Origin: AWTP1-13 sp033764875 | Lineage (GTDB): Bacteria > Pseudomonadota > Alphaproteobacteria > Rhizobiales > Hyphomicrobiaceae | NCBI GenBank assembly: GCA_033764875.1 | Contig: JANRIO010000011.1 | Location: 8,671 to 72,670, forward strand | Direction of reading: 5' to 3' | DNA length: 64,000 bases | Shown here: positions 16,802 through 25,146 of the stretch, piece by piece | How positions within the stretch are numbered: the stretch's first letter is position 1 | Layout: each line of letters starts with the position of its first letter | Notes under the pieces: model-generated | Databases searched by the model: none | Told to the model about the DNA's origin: nothing | Seen by the model: the letters and a program-made list of their open reading frames with translations, nothing else | Translations under genes and position numbers: made by a program

Positions 16802-18568
16802 TTACTGCGGGCGCATGTCCTTGGGGTCGATGCCGGCGACGACAACGGGCTTCTTCATGGCGTCGCGCCGGAACGGCTCGCCGAGCTCCTGGTTGAGGAT
16901 GATCTCGATGAAGGTCGTCTGCCCGGCCTTCTGCGCCTCGCAGCTCTCCTTCAGCGCCGCCGTCAGCTCGCCTTGCGTGCGCACCACGACGCCCTTGAGG
17001 CCGCAGGCCTCCGCCACCTTGGCGTAGCTCAGGTGCGGATCGAGCTCGGTGCCGACGAAGTTGTCGTCGTACCACAGGATCGAGTTGCGCTTCTCCGCGC
17101 CCCACTGGTAGTTGCGGAAGATGCACATGGTGATGCCCGGCCACTCCTTGCGCCCGATCGAGCTCATCTCGCTCATGGAGATGCCGAAGGCGCCGTCGCC
17201 CGCAAATCCCACGCAGGGCGTATCGGGGTTGCCGATCTTGGCGCCGATGATCGAGGGGAAGCCGTAGCCGCACGGCCCGAACAGGCCCGGCGCCAGGTAT
17301 TTCCGCCCCAGCTCGAAGGTGGGGTAGGCGTTGCCGATGGCGCAGTTGTTGCCGATGTCGGTGGAGATGATGGCGTCCTTCGGCAGCCCGGCCTGGATGG
17401 CGCGCCAGGCTTGCCTGGGCGACATCCGGTCCGCGTCGCGCTTCCTGGCGTCCGCGTTCCACGTGGTGCCCGGATCGTCGTCCTCGTGATCCATGCTGGA
17501 GAGCGTCTGCAGCCACGCCGACTTGGTGGTGTGGATCAGCGCCTTGCGCTCGGCTCGTCCGGCGTTGCCGGCGCTCGGCGTCAGCTGGGCGAGAATCTGC
17601 TGGGCGACCAGCTTGGCATCGCCGCAGATGCCGACGGCCACGGGCTTGGTCAGCCCGATGCGGTCCGCATTGATGTCGACCTGGATGATCTTCGCCGTCT
17701 TTGGCCAGTAGTCGATGCCGTAGCCCGGCAGCGTCGAGAACGGGTTGAGGCGCGTGCCGAGGCACAGCACCACGTCGGCCTTGGCGACCAGCTCCATGGC
17801 CGCCTTGGAGCCGTTGTAGCCGAGCGGGCCCACCGCGAGCGGGTGGCTGCCGGGGAAGCTGTCGTTGTGCTGGTAGTTGTTGCACACCGGCGCGTCGAGC
17901 TTCTCGGCCAGCGCCGCCGTCTCGGGGATGGCGCCCGCCAGCACCACGCCGGCCCCCGACAGGATCGCCGGGAACTTCGCCTCCGACAGCAGCTTCGCCG
18001 CCTGTGCGATGGCGTTGGCGCCGCCGGCGGGCCGCTCGAAGTCGACGATGGCCGGCAGCGTGATGTCGATCACCTGCGTCCAGAAATCGCGCGGGATGTT
18101 GATCTGCGCCGGCGCGGAGAGCCGCTTGGCCTTCGAGATCACCCGGTTCAGCACCTCCGCGACGCGCGAGGCATCGCGCACCTCCTCCTGGTAGCCGACC
18201 ATGTCGCGGAACAGCGCCATCTGCTCGACCTCCTGGAAGCCGCCCTGGCCGATGGTCTTGTTGGCCGCCTGCGGCGTGACCAGCAGCATCGGCGTGTGGT
18301 TCCAGTAGGCGGTCTTCACCGCGGTCACGAAGCCGGTGATGCCGGGGCCGTTCTGGGCGATGGCCATGGCGATCTTGCCGGTGGAGCGCGTGTAGCCGTC
18401 GCAGATGAGCCCGCCGTTGGTCTCGTGCGCCACGTCCCAGAAGGTGATGCCGGCCTTGGGGAACAGGTCGGAGATCGGCATGAAGGCCGAGCCGATGATG
18501 CCGAACGCATGCTGGATGCCGTGCATCTGCAGCACTTTCACGAACGCTTCCTCGGTCGTCATCTTCAT
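16802..18568 (-). CDS. xsc: Sulfoacetaldehyde acetyltransferase
   Basis: A 588-residue thiamine-diphosphate enzyme that converts sulfoacetaldehyde and phosphate to acetyl phosphate and sulfite, the key desulfonation step in taurine, isethionate and sulfoacetate use. The sequence follows Xsc closely: MKMTTEEAFVKVLQMHGIQ, WDVAHETNGGLICDGYTR, TAYWNHTPMLLVTPQAANK, IGQGGFQEVEQMALFRDMV, GDGAFGISMSEM with the following FRNYQWGAEKRN (ThDP motif) and LNQELGEPFRRDAMKKPV at the end. The start at 18568 gives the canonical N-terminus and has GAGGACC upstream. No taurine dehydrogenase, transaminase, phosphate acetyltransferase or sulfite exporter gene is adjacent. Confidence 0.95.
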   Translation of the reverse strand: MKMTTEEAFVKVLQMHGIQHAFGIIGSAFMPISDLFPKAGITFWDVAHETNGGLICDGYTRSTGKIAMAIAQNGPGITGFVTAVKTAYWNHTPMLLVTPQAANKTIGQGGFQEVEQMALFRDMVGYQEEVRDASRVAEVLNRVISKAKRLSAPAQINIPRDFWTQVIDITLPAIVDFERPAGGANAIAQAAKLLSEAKFPAILSGAGVVLAGAIPETAALAEKLDAPVCNNYQHNDSFPGSHPLAVGPLGYNGSKAAMELVAKADVVLCLGTRLNPFSTLPGYGIDYWPKTAKIIQVDINADRIGLTKPVAVGICGDAKLVAQQILAQLTPSAGNAGRAERKALIHTTKSAWLQTLSSMDHEDDDPGTTWNADARKRDADRMSPRQAWRAIQAGLPKDAIISTDIGNNCAIGNAYPTFELGRKYLAPGLFGPCGYGFPSIIGAKIGNPDTPCVGFAGDGAFGISMSEMSSIGRKEWPGITMCIFRNYQWGAEKRNSILWYDDNFVGTELDPHLSYAKVAEACGLKGVVVRTQGELTAALKESCEAQKAGQTTFIEIILNQELGEPFRRDAMKKPVVVAGIDPKDMRPQ

Positions 18569-18833
18569 CTGAATTGGTCCTCGTTGTGCTAAGGCGCGGG
18601 GCAGCGGGATGCGGGCGATGGCGCCCGCTCGCGGCGCCGTTGCCGTCCCATCCTGCAAAAGACTGGCGATTGTCCGGTGCGGTTGGGACGGCCAGGGGGC
18701 CGCTGCCGCAGGGACGGCCCCGACTATATCACGCCGTCTTTGCCCGCAGCCACCGGGCTGGAAAATTGTCTGTTGCGGCCTGCCTGCCGATCTTCCGTTG
18801 TGTGGAATTCGCGGCGCCCGTCCACCCCGCCGG

Positions 18834-19274
18834 TCAGCTTCGCGCCTCCCGGGGCCGGTTGACCCGCCACGTCGAGGTGGCGGCCACCGTCACCGTGCCC
18901 TGCTCGTCGTAGAGGCGCGCCTCCAGGAACGAGATGCCGTTGCCCTTGCGGATGAAGTTGGCGACGCAGCGCGCCCTGGCCCCGCGCAGGGGGGCGACGT
19001 ACTGCGTCTTCAACTCGAGCGTGGAGCCGGATGCGCCGAGCGTGTGCCAGAGCAGATGCCCCATCGTCACGTCGAGCACGAACGCCGATACGCCGCCGTG
19101 CACCCACCCTTGCGGGTTGAACAGGAAGTCGTGGATCGGGAACTCGACGGTGAGCGTCTCTGCCTCGTAGTGGTAGGTGAGGCCGAGCAGCCTCGAGAGG
19201 AAGAAAGTCTCGAACTCCGGCTTGGAGCTTGCGAGCGCGTCCTCGAACGCGCGGCGGGCGGCGGTCTCGTCCAT
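18834..19274 (-). CDS. PaaI-family hotdog-fold thioesterase
   Basis: A 146-residue acyl-CoA thioesterase-like protein. PQGWVHGGVSAFVLDVTMGHLLW is the hotdog central helix with the HGG motif used in catalysis, followed by LELKTQYVAPLRGARARC and the final strand TVTVAATSTWRV. Length is normal. The ATG at 19274 is preferred to a TTG at 19289. The thioester substrate is unknown. It may be cotranscribed with xsc, 265 bases downstream, but the gap is long. Confidence 0.8.
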   Translation of the reverse strand: MDETAARRAFEDALASSKPEFETFFLSRLLGLTYHYEAETLTVEFPIHDFLFNPQGWVHGGVSAFVLDVTMGHLLWHTLGASGSTLELKTQYVAPLRGARARCVANFIRKGNGISFLEARLYDEQGTVTVAATSTWRVNRPREARS

Positions 19275-19387
19275 CTGGTCCTGTTGCAATTCGGGAGAGG
19301 GGGCGGTTGCAGCGCAGCATCATCGTCCGCGGTCGCGTCGGCCGCAAGCGCGCTGCCGACACGCGGGCGCGCCCGGCCCGCGGCCGG

Positions 19388-19909
19388 TCATTTGGCCGTG
19401 TCGGGAAATCCCGCGCGCATGTAGGCGATCACCGCCCAGATCTCCTCGCGCGACAGCGTGTCCTTGAACGCCGGCATGCCGCTGTCGAACTGCCGGCCCC
19501 CGTCGGCGATGCTCCACAGCAGGTACTCGTCGACCGCGATCGGCTTCTGCATCATGAAGGCCAGCAGCGGTGGCGAGGGCAGCAGCGACTGGCTGGAGAC
19601 CTGCGCACCGAGCCCGGTCTCTCCGTGGCACGATGCGCAGTGCTGGCCGTAGATCCTGCCGCCCGCCTCGATCACGGCCCGCGTGCGGGGCGCGGGCGCG
19701 CGCGCATCGAGGTAGGTCTGCGGCACGCCGCGCAGGATGTAGTGCCAGTGGCGGATGCCGGGCAGCCGCAGGGCCCGCGGCAGATTCTGCGTGGCCTCGT
19801 CCTTGCTCTTCGGCGACGGCCGCCACAGGTCCGAGCGCTCGATGGGGGAGGCACCTGCCAGCAGGGACGCGAGCGCCAGCGTCACCAGTGCTGCAAGCCG
19901 CCGTCGCAT
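19388..19909 (-). CDS. Periplasmic c-type cytochrome, monoheme
   Basis: A 173-residue exported cytochrome. MRRRLAALVTLALASLLAGA is a signal peptide. The heme site is CASCHGETG (near residue 95), and GMPAFKDTLSREEIWAVIAYMR supplies the Met ligand and the usual C-terminal helix. The N-terminal 60 residues after the signal (SDLWRPSPKSKDEATQNLPRA) are an extension not needed for the fold. The ATG at 19909 has GAGAGG upstream. It is divergent from hsp20; a FixK/FNR-like box lies 71 bases upstream of its start, suggesting induction at low oxygen. Confidence 0.87.
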   Translation of the reverse strand: MRRRLAALVTLALASLLAGASPIERSDLWRPSPKSKDEATQNLPRALRLPGIRHWHYILRGVPQTYLDARAPAPRTRAVIEAGGRIYGQHCASCHGETGLGAQVSSQSLLPSPPLLAFMMQKPIAVDEYLLWSIADGGRQFDSGMPAFKDTLSREEIWAVIAYMRAGFPDTAK

Positions 19910-19979
19910 GTTGATCCTCTCAATTTTCAACCCGCTGCACCTTTAGCGCAAGCCTCGCCCATGCGCGACCTCGATCCGT

Positions 19980-19993
19980 TTGATTTTCGTCAA
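19980..19993. promoter_or_regulatory. FixK/FNR-type box between cytochrome c and hsp20
   Basis: TTGATTTTCGTCAA has perfect TTGA and TCAA half-sites with a 6-base centre, the pattern bound by FixK and FNR proteins. It lies 71 bases before the cytochrome start (19909, minus) and 61 bases before the hsp20 start (20054, plus), so one dimer could serve both. Confidence 0.6.
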
Positions 19994-20053
19994 CGCCGCC
20001 CATAGGCGCCGGCGCTATCTGGACATCCGAGGTTGCTGAGAGGAGATCTAGCC

Positions 20054-20548
20054 ATGGCAAACATTGAGCCATCCAAGCAGGGCCGCCCCGCACTTCGCTC
20101 GCGTGATCTTTTGGGCTCCCTGCGCGACGAGATGGATCGCGTGTTCGAGCAGTTCGATCGGGGCTGGGGCCTGCCGTCCCTGTTCGCCGGCGCCGGCGGA
20201 GCCGCTGCCGTAGTCCCGCAGTTCGACATCCGCGACGACGGCAAGTCGCTCACCATCGAGGCCGAGCTGCCGGGCGTCGACGAGAAGGACGTCACCGTCT
20301 CGCTTGCCGACGGCGTCCTCGTCGTCAAGGGCGAGAAGAGGCAGGAGCGCGAGGAGAAGAAGGACAACTACTACCTGTCCGAGCGCGCCTTTGGCAGCTT
20401 CGAGCGTGCGCTCCGCATGCCCGACTGGATCGACGACAGCAAGGTCGAGGCGCACTTCGACAAGGGCGTCCTCAAGATCATGGCGCCCAAGAAGCCCGAC
20501 GCGGTCAAGTCCGAGCGCCAGATCGAGATCAAGAAGCCGCAGGCCTGA
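20054..20548 (+). CDS. Hsp20/alpha-crystallin family small heat shock protein
   Basis: A 164-residue ATP-independent chaperone that holds unfolding proteins. The alpha-crystallin domain runs from FDIRDDGKSLTIEAELPGVDEKDV to FDKGVLKIMAPKK, with the conserved A/GxxxxGVL near its end. It lacks the C-terminal IxI tail in canonical form (ends RQIEIKKPQA, where IEI may serve). GAGAGGAGAT precedes the ATG. A FixK/FNR-like box upstream points to oxygen control, as known for some rhizobial small heat shock genes. Confidence 0.9.
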   Translation: MANIEPSKQGRPALRSRDLLGSLRDEMDRVFEQFDRGWGLPSLFAGAGGAAAVVPQFDIRDDGKSLTIEAELPGVDEKDVTVSLADGVLVVKGEKRQEREEKKDNYYLSERAFGSFERALRMPDWIDDSKVEAHFDKGVLKIMAPKKPDAVKSERQIEIKKPQA

Positions 20549-20831
20549 TTGAGGGCCCGCGCTTTGCGCGCCCCCCGGCCCATCTCTCCACGCTCCGACG
20601 CGTGCCAGCGTTGCGGTGCGGGCCGGGGGGTGTGCATTTGCATTCTCCCTGCCACATCCCTCCCGGGGGGCATGCCCCGGGGGGGCAGAGCGTGCGCTCA
20701 GTATACGTATCGGCTCGCTGCCCCTTTGCTCCCTCGCCATGGCATTGGGGGCGGGCCATCCCCTGTGCTATGATGCATTGCGAAAAGCCCCGAGATCGCC
20801 TCGGGTCCGCAAGCCGCCGGCACGAGGGCTG
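20549..20831. other. Intergenic stretch with a long GC palindrome
   Basis: No gene is supported. GGGCCCGCGC-TTT-GCGCG-CCCCCC just after the hsp20 stop can fold as a short imperfect hairpin (possible terminator), and CCCGGGGGGCATGCCCCGGG near 20664 is a strong palindrome centred on GCATGC. Their roles are not known. Confidence 0.35.
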
Positions 20832-21590
20832 ATGACCACGACGCCCAACGAAGACCGCAAGACATTGATCCTTACCGGGGCCTCGCGCGGCATCGGCCAC
20901 GCGACGGTCAAGCGCTTTGCCTCTGCCGGCTGGCGCGTCATCACCTGCTCCCGGCACGGCTTTCCCGAGAATTGCCCGTGGGAGGCCGGTCCCGAGGATC
21001 ACATCCAGGTCGACCTGTCCGACGCCGGCTCCACCGAGCTTGCCATCGACGAGATGCGGCAGCGTCTCAAGGCCCAGGGCGGCCGCCTCAACGCCCTGGT
21101 CAACAACGCGGCCATCTCGCCCAAGGGGGCAGGCGGCTCGCGGCTCGGCACCATCGAGACGCCCCTGGCCGACTGGCAGCACGTGTTCCAGGTCAATTTC
21201 TTCGCCCCCATCATGCTGGCGCGCGGGCTGATCGAGGAGTTGCAGCGCGCGCGCGGCGCCGTCGTCAACGTCAGCTCCATCGCCGGCAGCCGGGTGCATC
21301 CCTTCGCGGGGGCCGCCTACGCCACCTCGAAGGCGGCGCTGGCCGGCCTCACGCGCGAGATGGCGCACGATTTCGGCCCGCGCGGCATCAGGGTGAATGC
21401 CATCTCCCCCGGCGAGATCGACACCTCCATCCTCTCGCCCGGCACCCAGAAGATCGTGGAGGAGAACATTCCGCTGGGCCGCCTGGGCGAGCCCCAGGAG
21501 GTGGCCAAGGCCATCTACTTCCTGTGCACGGAGCAGTCGAGCTACGTGAACGGCGCCGAGCTGCACATCAACGGCGGCCAGCACGTCTGA
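20832..21590 (+). CDS. SDR family oxidoreductase
   Basis: A 252-residue classical SDR: LTGASRGIGHATVKRFA (cofactor), LVNNAAISPKG, NVSSIAGSRVHPFAGAAYATSKAAL with catalytic Ser, Tyr and Lys, and SPGEIDTSILSPGTQ at the substrate loop. A basic residue set after strand 2 (CSRHG) suggests NADP. Length and motifs are complete. Substrate unknown; it stands alone between hsp20 and the tRNA gene. Confidence 0.85.
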   Translation: MTTTPNEDRKTLILTGASRGIGHATVKRFASAGWRVITCSRHGFPENCPWEAGPEDHIQVDLSDAGSTELAIDEMRQRLKAQGGRLNALVNNAAISPKGAGGSRLGTIETPLADWQHVFQVNFFAPIMLARGLIEELQRARGAVVNVSSIAGSRVHPFAGAAYATSKAALAGLTREMAHDFGPRGIRVNAISPGEIDTSILSPGTQKIVEENIPLGRLGEPQEVAKAIYFLCTEQSSYVNGAELHINGGQHV

Positions 21591-21825
21591 CGGCCGGGAG
21601 GCCGCGGCTGGTCGAGAATGACGCCGACCCGGCAGCGGCGCAGGCCGCGACGGTCGCGGCCGGATGCCCGCGCTGGCGGGCACCGCGCAGGCGCGCAGTG
21701 GATCGCGGGCGTTGTCGAGGGCTCAAGCGGCCGGCCGCGGGCGGGGCTCGCGATTGGCCATGCAATTCAACGCGCCGCCATCAGCGCCAGGCGCAGGGCG
21801 GCGACGGCTCCCCCGCGACCTTCGC
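21591..21825. other. Intergenic stretch before the tRNA promoter
   Basis: Very GC-rich; no gene or repeat recognised. Confidence 0.4.
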
Positions 21826-21854
21826 TTGCGGCCGGTGCCGCGGACCGCTATAAG
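21826..21854 (+). promoter_or_regulatory. Sigma-70-type promoter of the tRNA-Pro gene
   Basis: TTGCGG (21826-21831) and TATAAG (21849-21854) are separated by exactly 17 bases, placing the transcript start near 21861, some 67 bases before the tRNA. Confidence 0.55.
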
Positions 21855-21927
21855 GCGGCCTCGCTGCCTTCTGAAGGCGGGGCAGCGGAGGGCTGTTGCG
21901 GCCCGTTGAGAGCCTGCGACGGTCGGG

Positions 21928-22004
21928 CGGAGCGTAGCGCAGCCTGGTAGCGCACCTGCTTCGGGAGCAGGGGGTCGGGAGTTCGAATCTCCCCGCTCCG
22001 ACCA
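21928..22004 (+). tRNA. tRNA-Pro(CGG)
   Basis: A 77-base cloverleaf: acceptor CGGAGCG pairs with CGCTCCG, D-arm GCGC...GCGC, anticodon stem CCTGC/GCAGG around loop TTCGGGA giving anticodon CGG (reads CCG proline codons), T-arm GGGAG-TTCGAAT-CTCCC, and an encoded ACCA end. The 3' end of tRNA genes is a common phage or island insertion site, but no integrase gene follows. Confidence 0.95.
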
Positions 22005-22094
22005 ATACTTAGCTCGCCCGTTCAGGCTGCCCGAGCCGCGGGCCCAATTGGCCGCCCGAAGGGCGTGAAGCCCGCAGCCCACCTTTCGTCCGGG

Positions 22095-23024
22095 TCATTC
22101 GGGACCTCCCTGAAGCGCAGATGCCAGATAGACAGCAAGAACGGCGAGCAGCATGGCTCCGCGCCAACGGTCGATAATGCCGGAGCGGGGCGGGTACGTG
22201 ATGGCGACTGCGACGAGGCCGAGAACGAGAGAAGGGGCGGCGGCGACAAAGGCGACATCGATGGGCGTAATCGTCGCCGCCACGCCGATGATGAACAGCC
22301 CGTTGAAGATGTTGCTGCCGAGAACGGTACCCAGCCCGACCTCGTCATGACCGCGCACGCGCGAGATGATTGCCGTGGCCAGCTCGGGCACGGATGTGCC
22401 GATGGCCACGATGGTGGCCCCGATCACGAACGCGCTGAGGCCGAAGGCTTGGGCGATGCCGGTCGCGCCGAGCACGATCAGGTTGCCGGCGGCGATCAGC
22501 AGGGCGAGGCCGATGGCGCTCTCCACGATCGCACGCACGGGCCGCGTCTCGCCGAGCACCTCCGGCGCCGCGCTGCGCTCCGAGCGCGCCTCAAGCGCCA
22601 CCGCGACCAGCCAGACTGCAAAGCCCGCCAACAGCATGACACCCTCGATCCTCGAGAGATGGCCGTCCACGAGCAGTGCCCCAATCACGACGCTGACCAG
22701 CAGGGCGACGGGAAAGTCGCGCCGGACATTGCTGCGGCGCGCCGTGATCGGCGCGATGAGAACGGCCAGTGCCAGGATCAGTGCCACGTTGATGACGTTG
22801 CTACCGAGCGCGTCGCCGAGCGAGATCTGGGGGGCCCCGGCGAGCGCCGAGTTGATCGCAACCGTCAATTCCGGGCTCGACGTGGCAAAGGCTGCAACCG
22901 TGGCGGCGATGATCCCCGGCGAGATGCGGGCGGCCCGCGCCAGCCCAATGGTGCCGCGCACGAACAGCTCTCCGCCCGCGCCTGCGCAGACGAGGCCGAT
23001 CAGCATCACCAGGTACATGTTCAT
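22095..23024 (-). CDS. Calcium/sodium antiporter, CaCA family (YrbG-like)
   Basis: A 309-residue membrane exchanger with about ten transmembrane helices in two inverted halves. The alpha-1 motif AFATSSPELTVAINSA with GDALGSNVINVALIL, and alpha-2 AIGTSVPELATAIISRVRGHDEVGLGTVLGSNIFN, carry the Glu, Ser and Asn residues that coordinate the cation. The family exports Ca2+ in exchange for Na+ or H+. GGGGACA lies before the ATG. It follows the Mrp-like antiporter operon on the same strand after a 193-base gap, so it may be read with it or from its own promoter. Confidence 0.88.
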   Translation of the reverse strand: MNMYLVMLIGLVCAGAGGELFVRGTIGLARAARISPGIIAATVAAFATSSPELTVAINSALAGAPQISLGDALGSNVINVALILALAVLIAPITARRSNVRRDFPVALLVSVVIGALLVDGHLSRIEGVMLLAGFAVWLVAVALEARSERSAAPEVLGETRPVRAIVESAIGLALLIAAGNLIVLGATGIAQAFGLSAFVIGATIVAIGTSVPELATAIISRVRGHDEVGLGTVLGSNIFNGLFIIGVAATITPIDVAFVAAAPSLVLGLVAVAITYPPRSGIIDRWRGAMLLAVLAVYLASALQGGPE

Positions 23025-23217
23025 CGGCGTGTCCCCGCGTCGGCGTGCAGTCGCGCATTCGACCTGTGTGGGCGATCCGCAGGACCGCTCCCCCGCGACC
23101 GGAGGTGCATGCCGAGACGTCCCGCGTCATGGACCGGACATGCCCCGCGCGATGCCGCCGAGCAGCGGCCTGCCGCAGCGCATTGAGGAGCGCGGCGACG
23201 GCGCCAGGTGGCCATGG

Positions 23218-24903
23218 TCACAGATAGGCAAGAATGAGATAGGCGCCCAGCATCACGGTCGTCCAGAATGCCATCGTGCCCGTCGGCCATGTGCGGCCGA
23301 AGACCCCCCCGGGTCCATGGTGCCGATGAAGGCCGCCATTGATCGCCTTCCCGGCACGGCCGATCCACGAGACGAGGCGGATCCAGGCGCGCCCGCTCCT
23401 GTCGTCGATCCCGTGTGCCACACCGCGTCCCAGTCGCCGCCACAGCCAATCGACATCGAGCGTGATCGTCATCGTGCGCTTGAGCATGCCCAGCATCAGG
23501 AAGAATGCGAGCCCCGAGAACAGCAGCAACTGCAGCTGCCCGAGGACGTGGCTCGCCGTGTAGGGCACGTAGTCGACCTTGAATGGCAGCAGCGCGTAGA
23601 GCGGGTCGGGGTAGACCCCGATCCCGATGCACAGGATCGAGCAAAGGATCATCGCGGCGCGCATGTTCCAAGGCGGGTCGTCCGGCCGCAGGCCGGAGTC
23701 CTTCTGGAAGAACACGAACCACGGGAACTTGATGCCGGCGTGCAGGAACACGCCCGCCGAGCCGGCCGCAAGCAGGAGCCAGACGCTCGCCAGATGCTGC
23801 TGCGCCGCGCCCTCGCTGATCATGGATTTCGAGATGAAGCCAGAGGTCAGCGGGAAGGACGAGATCGACAGCGCGCCAATGATGCCGCAGATCGTCGTGA
23901 CCGGCATCGTGCGGAACAAGCCGCCGAGGTCGGTGCATTTGCGCTTGCCCGTCATGTAGAGCACGGAGCCGGCCGACATCAGCAGCAGCGCCTTGTAGAT
24001 GATGTGCGTGAAGGCGTGTGCAGCGGCGCCGTTGAGCGCCATCTCCGTGCCGATGCCGATCCCCGCCACCATGAAGCCGACCTGGTTGACGATCGAGTAG
24101 GCAAGGATGCGGCGCATGTCGTTCTCGAGGATCGCGTAGATGATCCCGTAGAGCATCATGGCGAGGCCGACCCAGATCAGCAGCTCCGTGCCGGGAAAGC
24201 CCCTCAGGAGGACATAGACCGCCGTCTTCGTGGTGAATGCCGACAGGAACACCATGCCGGACCAGGAAGCTTCAGGATAGGCGTCGGGAAGCCATGCCGA
24301 GAGCGGTGTCGCCGCGGCGTTGATCAGGAACCCGGCCAGGATCAGGCAGCGCGGGAGCGTGCTGAGGTCCATCCTCTCGAAGCTGGTCGAGCCCGTTGCA
24401 GATATCTCGCCGGCCAGTCCTGCCATGAGCAGCACGCCGCCGAACATATGCATGACGGCATAGCGCAACCCGGCGGCGCGGGCGTTGGGTCCGCTCGACC
24501 ACACCACGAGCGTGGACGCGATCGCCATCAGCTCCCAGAAGACGAACACGGTGATGAGATCGCCGGCAAGGCAGACGCCGATGGCGCTGCCGGAGTAGAC
24601 GAAAGCGGAGGCCAGCTCGATCGTCCTCGGCTGATTGAGTGCAAACAGCGCGCCTGCGAGCGCCATCAGCGCAAACACCACGGCAAACAGCCGCGAGAGC
24701 TTGTCGCCTTTGACGAGGACCAGGTCCTGCCCGAGGAATTGCGACTTGAGTGCCACGCCATCCGGGACCTGCCAGACCAGCCACAAGGTCAAGGCTGGCA
24801 GCAGCAGCAGCGCCAAGGCGCGCCAGCTGCCTTTCAGCAGCGGCAGCAACAGCCCGCCGGCCATCAGCAGCAGCGCGGGCGGGAGGAGAATGCTACTCGT
24901 CAT
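23218..24903 (-). CDS. Mrp-type cation/proton antiporter D-like subunit 3
   Basis: A 561-residue NuoL/M/N-like membrane subunit (proton_antipo_M) with about 14 to 16 helices. VFVFWELMAIASTLVVW carries the key helix-5 Glu; LINAAATPLSAWLPDAYPEA, ILENDMRRILAYSIVNQVGFM with the helix-8/9 Lys/Arg pattern, and HAFTHIIYKALLLMSAGSVLY are family landmarks. A C-terminal arm of about 90 residues (RTMTITLDVDWLWRRLG...) extends past the core. It is the last D-like gene of the operon and starts inside the end of the small membrane gene (11-base overlap). It may be the subunit that stands in for the MrpA N-terminal module. Confidence 0.82.
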   Translation of the reverse strand: MTSSILLPPALLLMAGGLLLPLLKGSWRALALLLLPALTLWLVWQVPDGVALKSQFLGQDLVLVKGDKLSRLFAVVFALMALAGALFALNQPRTIELASAFVYSGSAIGVCLAGDLITVFVFWELMAIASTLVVWSSGPNARAAGLRYAVMHMFGGVLLMAGLAGEISATGSTSFERMDLSTLPRCLILAGFLINAAATPLSAWLPDAYPEASWSGMVFLSAFTTKTAVYVLLRGFPGTELLIWVGLAMMLYGIIYAILENDMRRILAYSIVNQVGFMVAGIGIGTEMALNGAAAHAFTHIIYKALLLMSAGSVLYMTGKRKCTDLGGLFRTMPVTTICGIIGALSISSFPLTSGFISKSMISEGAAQQHLASVWLLLAAGSAGVFLHAGIKFPWFVFFQKDSGLRPDDPPWNMRAAMILCSILCIGIGVYPDPLYALLPFKVDYVPYTASHVLGQLQLLLFSGLAFFLMLGMLKRTMTITLDVDWLWRRLGRGVAHGIDDRSGRAWIRLVSWIGRAGKAINGGLHRHHGPGGVFGRTWPTGTMAFWTTVMLGAYLILAYL

Positions 24904-25144
24904 AGTAGGTATCCGGCCGCTTCAGGATCACACCCAGCGCTTTCGCGAGCAGCACCAGCCCGACGCAGGCCCCCAGGCCGTACCAGGCGGCAAACCCGAA
25001 CAGTGCATCGAGACGGAAGTGGGGATGGTGCGGCACGACCAGGTCGAGCAGCACGAGCACGGCCAGCACCAGCAGCCCGCCCGTCCACAGCAGCCTGATC
25101 GTGCTCGGCCGCACCAGCCAATGGTCGCCATCCTTGTCGGTCAT
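24893..25144 (-). CDS. Small two-helix membrane protein of the Mrp-like operon
   Basis: An 83-residue protein with two hydrophobic helices (about 16-36 and 50-72) and charged ends (MTDKDGDHWLV... and KRPDTYYDE). It does not resemble MrpB, C, F or G. It lies between the second and third D-like genes and overlaps both neighbours or nearly so, which makes it a probable accessory subunit or assembly factor of the complex. A GTG at 25150 is an alternative start that would overlap the preceding gene by 4 bases. Confidence 0.65.
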   Translation of the reverse strand: MTDKDGDHWLVRPSTIRLLWTGGLLVLAVLVLLDLVVPHHPHFRLDALFGFAAWYGLGACVGLVLLAKALGVILKRPDTYYDE

Positions 25145-25146
25145 GC

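Noticed and set aside
15354..16845. Several long minus-strand open frames with Arg/Pro/Gly-rich sequence
   Set aside because: The recurring peptides come from the repeat family read antisense and have no domain; not genes.
19980..20004. RpoH-type promoter before hsp20 (TTGAT, spacer, CCCATA)
   Set aside because: The match to a heat-shock promoter is loose; the perfect TTGA-N6-TCAA box in the same bases is a better explanation.
21928..22100. Integration site at the tRNA-Pro 3' end
   Set aside because: No integrase gene and no direct repeat of the tRNA end were seen within the window.
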